A stretch of 38,097 nt of DNA from Nocardia alni. Lineage in GTDB: Bacteria; Actinomycetota; Actinomycetes; Mycobacteriales; Mycobacteriaceae. Of the stretch, positions 31,808 through 38,097 are shown in pieces (within the stretch, counting starts at the first letter, position 1; each line of letters opens with the position of its first letter). Both the position numbers and the translations under genes were made by a program. The notes under the pieces were generated by a model. It was not told where the DNA came from. It saw nothing but the letters and a program-made list of their open reading frames with translations, and searched no databases. The stretch covers positions 1-38,097 of the forward strand of contig NZ_JAGPOX010000098.1 of NCBI RefSeq assembly GCF_019038435.1. The letters run 5' to 3'.

Positions 31808-33282
31808 CACCGCCCCCGACCACGATGGTGAGCCCGTCCGGGGGCCTGGCGTGGAATTCGACCGGTGGTGTGGCATGGAGTGCCCCCGGTGGTGTGGCGT
31901 GGAGTTCGACCGGCGGCTTCGCCTGGAGTTCATCGGGCCGGGTGGCGTGGAATTCGACGGATGTGCCGGGGAATTCCGCGGATTCACCCGAACCCACGAC
32001 GTGGAGTTCGCCCAGCGTTCGGGCCGCTGATTCGCCGGGCGGTACCGGTGCGGGGTTGCTGCGTAATGCGGTAGCGGACACGCCCGGTGACCCGGCGTCG
32101 GGTTCGTCTCCGGCCCGTAATGCTTCCGGTGGTGTGCTGCCGAATTCCTCCGATCGCACCGCATCTCATTCATCTGGACGCATACCTGGCAAACATCGTG
32201 CGGCGCCGCGGCGCTCACTGCGCGGTGTGGCCTCACGCTCGTCGCTCGGTGTGTTCGCCGCGTTCGCCGTGGCCTCGACGTCGGTGCTGGCCGCACCCGT
32301 GTCGGCTGCCCCGGTGCACGCCGAGCCGCCGGCGGTGAACCCCGACACGGCCCGGAGTCACCTGGTGCGCGTGGAACCCCGCGGGCCGCACTGGGAGCGG
32401 CTGTATGTCGAATCGGGGTCGATGCGGCGGGTGATCGCGGTGGACGTGCTGCACGGCGGCGGGCCGGGGCCGCGTCCGACGTTGTATCTGCTCGACGGCG
32501 TCGACGGCGCGCCGACCTCGGACTGGCTGACCAAGGGCGGTGCGGCGCAGTTCTTCTCGAACAAGCCGGTGGATGTGGTGCTGCCCGGCGACGGCGTGGG
32601 CAGCATGTACAGCGACTGGGACCATTACGACAACGCCCTGGGGATGAACCGCTGGGAGACCTTCCTGATCAATGAGCTGCCCCCGATCGTCGAGGGTTAC
32701 CTGCACTCCGACGGCCGCCGCGCGATCGCGGGTGTGTCGATGGGCGCGCAGGGCGCGATGATGCTGGCACAGCGGCATCCCGGTTTCTTCCGCGCCGTCG
32801 CCGGGATGAGCGGGTGCTATTCCACCGCGGACGATGTCGGGCAGGCCGTCACCGCCCTGACCGTCGCTTCGCGCGGCGGCAATCCGGAAAATCTCTGGGG
32901 CCCACCGGGTTCCCGGCAGTGGCGGGCCCACGACAGCTACCTCGGCGCGGAATCGTTGCGCGGCACCGCGATCTACCTCTCGGCGGCCACCGGCGTGCCC
33001 AGCGTGCAGGATCTGCTGGCGGCCGCCGCGGCGCCCGATATGTCCGCCGCGCTGCAACGGGCGGGCGGCGGCTCTGCCCTGGAGGCGGGCGCACTGACGT
33101 GCACCGACCGCTTCGCCCACCGCCTGGCGCAGCTGAACATCCCGGCCACCGTCGAATACCGCCCAGCGGGCACACACTCCTGGTCGGATTTCGCCGATGC
33201 GCTGCCGCCGGCCTGGAATGCCATCGCACGGGCCTTCCACGGTGAGGCGGCCAAGCTCGATCCGGAATCGGCTCTGTCCTGA
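31804..33282 (+). CDS. Antigen-85-like esterase / mycolyltransferase-family protein with repeat-bearing N-terminus
   Basis: A 492-residue protein as read. The C-terminal ~300 residues form the antigen-85/esterase D fold: GSMYSDWDHYDNALGMN (about 266-282), FLINELPPIVEGYL, nucleophile Ser312 in AIAGVSMGAQGAM and His458 in PAGTHSWSDF. A signal peptide (about 142-172, FAAFAVASTSVLAAPVSAAP) is preceded by 140 residues of Ser/Gly/Trp-rich sequence including five GGVAWSST-type octapeptides. GTG 31804 overlaps the upstream stop as GTGA, which favours this long form. GTG 32227 (residue 142) would give a normal exported protein with the signal peptide at its start and is the main alternative. Mycolyltransferases build trehalose dimycolate and arabinogalactan mycolate; activity of this member is unproven. 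Confidence 0.85.
   Translation: MTPPPTTMVSPSGGLAWNSTGGVAWSAPGGVAWSSTGGFAWSSSGRVAWNSTDVPGNSADSPEPTTWSSPSVRAADSPGGTGAGLLRNAVADTPGDPASGSSPARNASGGVLPNSSDRTASHSSGRIPGKHRAAPRRSLRGVASRSSLGVFAAFAVASTSVLAAPVSAAPVHAEPPAVNPDTARSHLVRVEPRGPHWERLYVESGSMRRVIAVDVLHGGGPGPRPTLYLLDGVDGAPTSDWLTKGGAAQFFSNKPVDVVLPGDGVGSMYSDWDHYDNALGMNRWETFLINELPPIVEGYLHSDGRRAIAGVSMGAQGAMMLAQRHPGFFRAVAGMSGCYSTADDVGQAVTALTVASRGGNPENLWGPPGSRQWRAHDSYLGAESLRGTAIYLSAATGVPSVQDLLAAAAAPDMSAALQRAGGGSALEAGALTCTDRFAHRLAQLNIPATVEYRPAGTHSWSDFADALPPAWNAIARAFHGEAAKLDPESALS
31840..31959. repeat. 24-bp in-frame tandem repeat (five copies)
   Basis: Five copies of a 24-bp unit near ggtggtgtggcgtggagttc encode octapeptides GGLAWNST, GGVAWSAP, GGVAWSST, GGFAWSSS and GRVAWNST within the N-terminal extension of the esterase gene. 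Confidence 0.9.
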
Positions 33283-33713
33283 GCCGGAACGCAGTTGGTC
33301 ACACTCCGCGAGATTCACGTCCGTGCTGAGGTGCGGCCGGGACAACGCGGTGTAGTCATCGCGCGTTCTTCTGTGTCTTCGAGCTACTTTGTGATTGTAT
33401 CGTGATTGGCCGAGTGGGTGCTCGCGCCTGGCGAATTGAGGGCGAACGAGTGGCCGCGCACAAATTCCACCCCCCGGCGATTGTGTCGCGGACGAGCGAG
33501 TTCGCGCGTGCCTCGGATTGTGTCAACTCACCGGAGCCGGCCAGAGCGCTCGTGAGATTTCGAAGAGCTTACCCGGATCATATCTGCCGCGCCGCGTCCA
33601 CCCTTAGCGTGATCCGCGATCTGGATCCGACATCTCCTCCAGGACAACACATTCGAGCATATAGAAGTCGAGAACCGTCGCGATCACCGCGCGGTTCCGC
33701 AGGAAGGTCTGGC

Positions 33714-34958
33714 ATGGGACGAACAATCCGCCGTCGGTCGCGTGCGGCCATGGTCGTCATGGGGGTCGCGATGCTGCTCGTCGGTCTCGGCGGGGTCGGG
33801 GCGAACGCCGAGCCGGCCGCGCCGCCCCGGCATCCCGCCCCGGCGGCGCCGCCGACCGAGCAGCAACTCGCCGACTACATCGCGGCGGGCCTGAAAAACA
33901 AGTCCGCCAAGCCGATCGTGGAGCGCCCGATCGCCGACAGCGGCAGTTCGGGTTCCGCGTGCACCTCGGGCAGCGGTGCGGGCTCGGGCAACGGATCCGG
34001 TGACTGCTACGGCGGATCCGGATCGAGTTCGGGTCTGCAGGGCGGCGCGTCCACGGACACCCTCGGTTACGGTCCGGCGCAGACGGCCTTCCTCGCGGCG
34101 TTCGGCTATTCGCTGTTCCATCCGGACGCCGCGCCGCCGGGAACCAACGACTGGAACTGCAAGCCGACCGCGCAGCATCCCGAACCGATCGTGTTGGTCC
34201 ACGGCACGTGGGAGAACGCCTACGACAACTTCGCCTACATCAGCCAGCCGATAAAGAACGCGGGCTACTGCGTCTTCACGTTCAACTACGGCCGGTCCAA
34301 CCTGCTCGAGGGCGGCGGGCTCGGTTCGGTGCTGCCGGGTGCGAACGGGACCGAGAACATGCCGGACTCCGCGGAGCAGTTGGGGCAGTTCGTGGACCGG
34401 GTGCTGGCCGCGACCGGTGCGCAGAAGGTGAATATCGTCGGGCATTCGCAGGGTGGGCCGACGTCCCGCTGGTACCTGAAGTTCGACGGGGGCGCGTCCA
34501 AGGTCGACCACGAGATGACCTTCGGCGGCACCAACCACGGGACCACGCTGATCGGGATCGGCGCACTGGGCCGGGCGATCAACAACTTCGGCATCGACGT
34601 GCTCGGCCCGATCGAGATCTTCGTGGGCCATTCCGGAATCGAGCAGACGGTGGGTTCGGATGTCATGAATCGGCTCAACGCCGGGGGAGATACGGTGCCG
34701 GGCGTGAACTACACGGTCGTGGGAACCCGCTACGACGAGATCACCACGCCGTACGATTCGACCTTCCTGCGGCCGGGGCCGGGTGCGACCGTGCGCAACA
34801 TCACCCTGCAGGACGGATGTGAGCAGGATCTGTCCGATCACCTGACGCTGATGTATTCCCCGCGGGTGCTCTCGATCATCCTGAACACACTCGACCCGAC
34901 CCAGCCTGTTCGCTGCACGTTCAACCCCTGGTTGCTGGGCGGCGGCGGCAAGCTGTGA
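33714..34958 (+). CDS. Secreted triacylglycerol lipase (class 2 / EstA-like)
   Basis: A 414-residue exported alpha/beta hydrolase. The signal peptide (about 1-32, VVMGVAMLLVGLGGVGANA) is followed by a Gly/Ser-rich linker with two cysteines (83, 98). The oxyanion strand is PIVLVHGTWENAYDNF (about 158-173), nucleophile Ser245 is in NIVGHSQGGPTSRW and a candidate His376 in LSDHLTLMYSP. ATG 33714 has AGGAAGG in front; the frame upstream to 33402 has no signal and no match. The family (PF01674-like) hydrolyses esters and triacylglycerols. The 431-base gap 33283-33713 before it shows no gene. Confidence 0.92.
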   Translation: MGRTIRRRSRAAMVVMGVAMLLVGLGGVGANAEPAAPPRHPAPAAPPTEQQLADYIAAGLKNKSAKPIVERPIADSGSSGSACTSGSGAGSGNGSGDCYGGSGSSSGLQGGASTDTLGYGPAQTAFLAAFGYSLFHPDAAPPGTNDWNCKPTAQHPEPIVLVHGTWENAYDNFAYISQPIKNAGYCVFTFNYGRSNLLEGGGLGSVLPGANGTENMPDSAEQLGQFVDRVLAATGAQKVNIVGHSQGGPTSRWYLKFDGGASKVDHEMTFGGTNHGTTLIGIGALGRAINNFGIDVLGPIEIFVGHSGIEQTVGSDVMNRLNAGGDTVPGVNYTVVGTRYDEITTPYDSTFLRPGPGATVRNITLQDGCEQDLSDHLTLMYSPRVLSIILNTLDPTQPVRCTFNPWLLGGGGKL

Positions 34959-35197
34959 GAGATACCGACCGACACGCCGGGAGCCATCGCTCCAGCACTC
35001 GGCCTTTCGTCGCACACGGGCATCCCGGGTGTCGCGTCGTAGACTCTGTTCCGTACACCTGGATACCGCTGTTCTCCTGCGGTAGTAGCTGAACCAAACA
35101 CACTACGGACAAGGTGGTCGGAAGCGATGCGGATGGTGGGTGACGAGGTGAGCCGGGGTGGTTCGGCGGGCATTACTCGAGGGGGCCGAGGCGCCCG

Positions 35198-36580
35198 ATG
35201 ACCGCCGGATCCGTGACCGACGCCCCGACGGACCGTGAGGTCCCTCGTCCCCCCCTCGAAAAATTCGGCTTCTCCGAGTTCAAGCGCACCGTGACCATCG
35301 GCTCGGTGCTCGGCGGACACGTGACGGGCCGGGTGCTGCGCGGCGGTCTGCGCCGGGCCGCGCGCCGCCGCGCGATGGCCCGGGGCACCGTCGACGGCTT
35401 CGAGGTGCTCGGCCCGATGTTCGTCAAACTCGGCCAGTTGATCGCCTCCTCGCCCAACGCGTTTCCGGCCGAACTCGCCGACGAGTGCCTGCGCTGCCTC
35501 GACGACGTGCCACCGTTTCCGGCCGTGGACGCGCGCAGGATCATCGAGGCCGATCTGGGCCGCCCGATCGACGAGCTGTTCCTCGAATTCGACGACACCC
35601 CACTGTCGGCGGCCTCGGTGGCCCAGGTGCACGGCTGCGTGCTGGCCGACGGCCGTCCCGCGGTGGTAAAGGTGCAGCGGCCCGATATCGCGCGGCGGAT
35701 GATGGTGGACCTGCGCGCGGCGTACCGGCTGGCCGGCCTGATGCAGCGGCGTTCGGAGAACGCGCGTGTGGCCAACGCCGAGGGCGTGGTTCGCGACCTG
35801 TACGAGACCACCGTGGCCGAACTGGATTTCCGCAACGAGGCAGACAATCAGACCCGCGCCCGGGCCAATCTGCGCGCCTTCGGTGACAATGCCGGTGTCG
35901 TTGTGCCAGAGGTGTTCTGGGAATATTCCGGCCCCCGGGTGCTGTGCATGGAGCGGATGAGCGGGCTGCCGCTGGATCGCTTCGACGATATCCGCGCCGT
36001 CCATCCGGATCCGGAGCTGCTGATCCGCAGTCTGGTCAAGGCGTGGCTGGAAAGCGTTGTGGTGCACGGACTTTTCCACGGTGATGTGCACGCGGGCAAT
36101 CTGTGGCTGCTGGACGACGGCCGCGCCGCGATGCTCGATTTCGGCATCGTCGGCAAGATGAGCGAGCCGTGGCGCGATTTCGTGCGCGCGCTGTTCCACG
36201 CCAGTGCCATCGATGGCGACTTCCGGCCTGTCGCACGGGCTTTGCGGGAACTGGACCTGGTGGAGGGCGACGCCGGTGACGACGCCACCATCGGCCGCCA
36301 GCTCGCCACCGCGCTGGCCCCGGTGCTCTCGGGCAAGCTCGCACAGCTGGATATGGGGAAGGTGGCCGCGCGGCTGGTCGAATTCGGCAAGCGGCGCGGA
36401 GCATTCGGGCCCGAACAGCTGATCCTGATGGGCAAGCAGCTCGGCTACTTCGAGCGCTACGCCGTGGCATTGGCTCCGGGGTGGCGTCTGGGGCAGGATT
36501 TATATCTGTTCCGGAATATCTTCCCGGACGAGGTCGCGGCCAAGGCGGCCGCGGAAGGCATCGAACTACCCACGGACTGA
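35198..36580 (+). CDS. ABC1/AarF/UbiB-type atypical kinase
   Basis: A 460-residue ABC1-family protein (ADCK/UbiB group), an atypical kinase or ATPase associated in other bacteria with quinone biosynthesis. Motifs present: KxGQ at 77-80 (KLGQLIASSPN), the Ala-rich nucleotide loop AASVAQVH at 138-145, catalytic Lys158 in VVKVQRP, the ExD-type segment ELDFRNEADN, HGDVHAGN at 294-301 and the DFG Asp at 314. ATG 35198 follows GAGGGGG/GAGG. No transmembrane tail is obvious at the C-terminus. The 239-base gap 34959-35197 contains a small stem (TACCGC 35064-35069 with GCGGTA 35079-35084) and no gene. The physiological partner is not shown. Confidence 0.92.
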   Translation: MTAGSVTDAPTDREVPRPPLEKFGFSEFKRTVTIGSVLGGHVTGRVLRGGLRRAARRRAMARGTVDGFEVLGPMFVKLGQLIASSPNAFPAELADECLRCLDDVPPFPAVDARRIIEADLGRPIDELFLEFDDTPLSAASVAQVHGCVLADGRPAVVKVQRPDIARRMMVDLRAAYRLAGLMQRRSENARVANAEGVVRDLYETTVAELDFRNEADNQTRARANLRAFGDNAGVVVPEVFWEYSGPRVLCMERMSGLPLDRFDDIRAVHPDPELLIRSLVKAWLESVVVHGLFHGDVHAGNLWLLDDGRAAMLDFGIVGKMSEPWRDFVRALFHASAIDGDFRPVARALRELDLVEGDAGDDATIGRQLATALAPVLSGKLAQLDMGKVAARLVEFGKRRGAFGPEQLILMGKQLGYFERYAVALAPGWRLGQDLYLFRNIFPDEVAAKAAAEGIELPTD

Positions 36581-36854
36581 ATGGCTTTCGGCCATGGCCG
36601 TCGCGCTGTGGCTGTGCGTCGGGACCTGTGGCCGCTCGCACGCCGCCGTCGAAAAGGATGATCGAGACAAAAGCGGCCGTGTGGCGGCGAACTGTGTGCA
36701 TCCGGTCGTGCAAGTGGGCCCGGTGGGTTAACGTGCCTGTACCGGATCTGCTCGGCTCTTTTCGCATCGGCGCGGTGGGCGAGCGTATGACGATCTATGG
36801 GTGCTCGGCGCGTCGTGGCAGGGTATCAGCACAGTCGATGGCTGGGAGGACGCG

Positions 36855-37697
36855 ATGGACGACTCAACCTCCGTGGAGGGCTCGGCCGCGATGGACGATT
36901 CGGCCGCGATGGATGGCTCGGATACGTACCGCTGGGAGATCATTTACACCGGATTCGACGACAGCACCCGGGTGGACGTCGGTGACGGGCGATTCGGCTC
37001 GCCCGAGGAGATCACCGGGCGGGTGTGCCGCAACTACGTCGAGGTCGGCACCGCGGTGTTCGACACCCTGTGTGAGGACATCACCGATCAGCACTATCAC
37101 GATGTGCTCGACGCCCGGGTGGAGGATTCGGCCGAGCCCGAGCGGCCGACGCGGGCGGTGTCCGCGACGGTATTCGATCATCAGGGTGCCCGAAAGGTAA
37201 GTTTCGCAGCGGAATTGGTCTATCGCGAGATATCCGAGAACGATGTGCGCGGGTATCGCGCGGAGCTGGCCGAGTGGGAGCACAAGGAGGAGTTGCGGCG
37301 TGCCAGGCGTGCCAAGGCGGCCGCCGCCGCGGGCCGCCCGACGCCGCAGGCGCTGAATCCCGCGCTGCGCGGCCTGGTCAGCACGCTGCGGATCGAGGCC
37401 GACACAGTGCGCGAGGAGATCTTCACTCCCGATCACTGCCGCGAGCAACTGGCCCTGGCGGAGAACACCGTCGCCGCCGCGTTGGCCGCGAAGACCGCGG
37501 CGGAGAAGGGCGGAAACGTGACCGAGGCCGCCCACGCCCACGCCTACATCCAGCGGTGGCAGCCCCGGGTCATGCGCTGGGCCAGCATGCTGGAGCTGAC
37601 GACCGAGGCATACATGGATGCCGCCGCGGTCGACGCCGAGGCCGAGCGCATCGCGAACATCCCGGAGACCGAGCCGCCGCCGAACGGGACGATCTAG
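36855..37697 (+). CDS. Hypothetical protein, C-terminal coiled region
   Basis: A 280-residue soluble protein I do not recognise. The N-terminus (about 1-25) is acidic with repeated MDD/MDG segments; a domain follows with WEIIYTGFDDSTRVDVGDG and CRNYVEVGTAVFDTLCEDIT. From about 145 it is charged and alanine-rich, probably helical (ELAEWEHKEELRRARRAKAA), with Gln/Glu/Ala helices to the end. GGGAGG lies five bases before ATG 36855. The 274-base gap 36581-36854 upstream holds no gene. Confidence 0.7.
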   Translation: MDDSTSVEGSAAMDDSAAMDGSDTYRWEIIYTGFDDSTRVDVGDGRFGSPEEITGRVCRNYVEVGTAVFDTLCEDITDQHYHDVLDARVEDSAEPERPTRAVSATVFDHQGARKVSFAAELVYREISENDVRGYRAELAEWEHKEELRRARRAKAAAAAGRPTPQALNPALRGLVSTLRIEADTVREEIFTPDHCREQLALAENTVAAALAAKTAAEKGGNVTEAAHAHAYIQRWQPRVMRWASMLELTTEAYMDAAAVDAEAERIANIPETEPPPNGTI

Positions 37698-37801
37698 CGC
37701 CACGGCATGCCGGAGCGACTGAGATCCACCGCCCCGGGTCCCCGGTTGGCAGCAGGTGACGACCCGCTCGGGTAATTCGGGACGGCGACAGAGCGACACT
37801 T

Positions 37802-38022
37802 GGGATCTGCCGGTCCCGTCGAGGTGACGGCTTGTGCAAGTAACCAGGGGTGCCGGCTGAGCGGGGCTGGGGTCTGCCGGTCACCGCAAGGAAGAACTTG
37901 CGCGAGCGGCTCGGGGTGTCGGCCGGGCGAGGTTGGATCTGCCGGGCCCGTCGAGGTGGGAGTAGCTCGGGGTGTTGGCTGGCGAGCCTGGGTCTGCCGG
38001 TCAGGCCAGGGGAGGACGTGCG
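37802..38022. repeat. Tandem ~55-67 bp repeat at the contig end
   Basis: Four units begin tgggatctgccgg or close variants, near 37800, 37867, 37933 and 37988, the last partial and cut by the adapter. Unit two contains CGCAAG-n6-CTTGCG. No gene is seen after 37697. Confidence 0.7.
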
Positions 38023-38097
38023 CTGTATCTTATACACATCTGACGCTGCCGACGACGGAGAGAGTGTAGATCTTGGTGTTAGACGTATAGGAAAAAA
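38023..38097 (+). other. Residual Illumina Nextera adapter, not genomic
   Basis: From 38023 the sequence is the Nextera mosaic end (CTGTATCTTATACACATCT, one mismatch) running into GACGCTGCCGACGA. The eight bases CGGAGAGA at 38056-38063 are the reverse complement of i5 index S511. They are followed by GTGTAGATCT and a degraded P5-like tail ending in A. This is contamination and marks the true contig end. A peptide frame through it ends in the well-known adapter translation VSYTHLTLPTTERV. Confidence 0.97.

Noticed and set aside
30947..32296. 449-codon minus-strand frame
   Set aside because: Antisense to the two repeat-bearing genes; the plus strand has the ribosome site, the GTGA overlap and the recognised esterase.
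37800..38069. Plus-strand frame ending VSYTHLTLPTTERV
   Set aside because: The tail is translated Nextera adapter; the rest is tandem repeat.

Overview
The window is GC-rich DNA from a mycolic-acid actinomycete, most likely Nocardia or a close relative. This rests on an antigen-85-like esterase, a secretory LIP-family lipase, a LysB-like esterase, a deazaflavin (F420)-type oxidoreductase, a WhiJ-type XRE/DUF5753 plus DUF397 pair, and probable leaderless starts. It is a draft contig end: the last 75 bases are Illumina Nextera adapter, not genome.

Left part (1-18.9 kb) is mostly ordinary chromosome. It holds a DDN-like oxidoreductase, a universal stress protein, gluconokinase, a dienelactone-hydrolase lipoprotein, the ammonium transporter amtB (with a GlnR-like box upstream), an MFS exporter with its MarR regulator, an APC amino-acid permease, an NmrA-type oxidoreductase divergent from a double Lrp/AsnC regulator, LysE and RidA, a pair of acyl-CoA dehydrogenases divergent from a TetR regulator, and a small membrane protein.

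Middle part (18.9-28.8 kb) is accessory and gene-poor. It contains an ACT-domain protein, a LysB-like plus RlpA-like wall-hydrolase pair without signal peptides, decayed genes (APC permease, IS256-type transposase, SAM methyltransferase, possibly a response regulator), an HNH-like lipoprotein, a two-TM protein with a nested inverted repeat upstream, and a WhiJ-like cluster. In that cluster the upstream regions of DUF397, two small conserved proteins and a phosphotransferase share a GCAAGTACATCTG-type motif.

Right part (28.8-37.7 kb) encodes cell-envelope or secreted hydrolases (LIP lipase, antigen-85-like esterase, class-2 lipase), an ABC1/AarF-type kinase and a hypothetical protein.

The most striking non-coding feature is that many intergenic spaces hold private tandem arrays, each with its own unit. 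The best is an array of six ~180-200 bp units (9680-10723), each with a large hairpin whose paired arms co-vary. A second copy of the same family lies in opposite orientation at 20427-20804.
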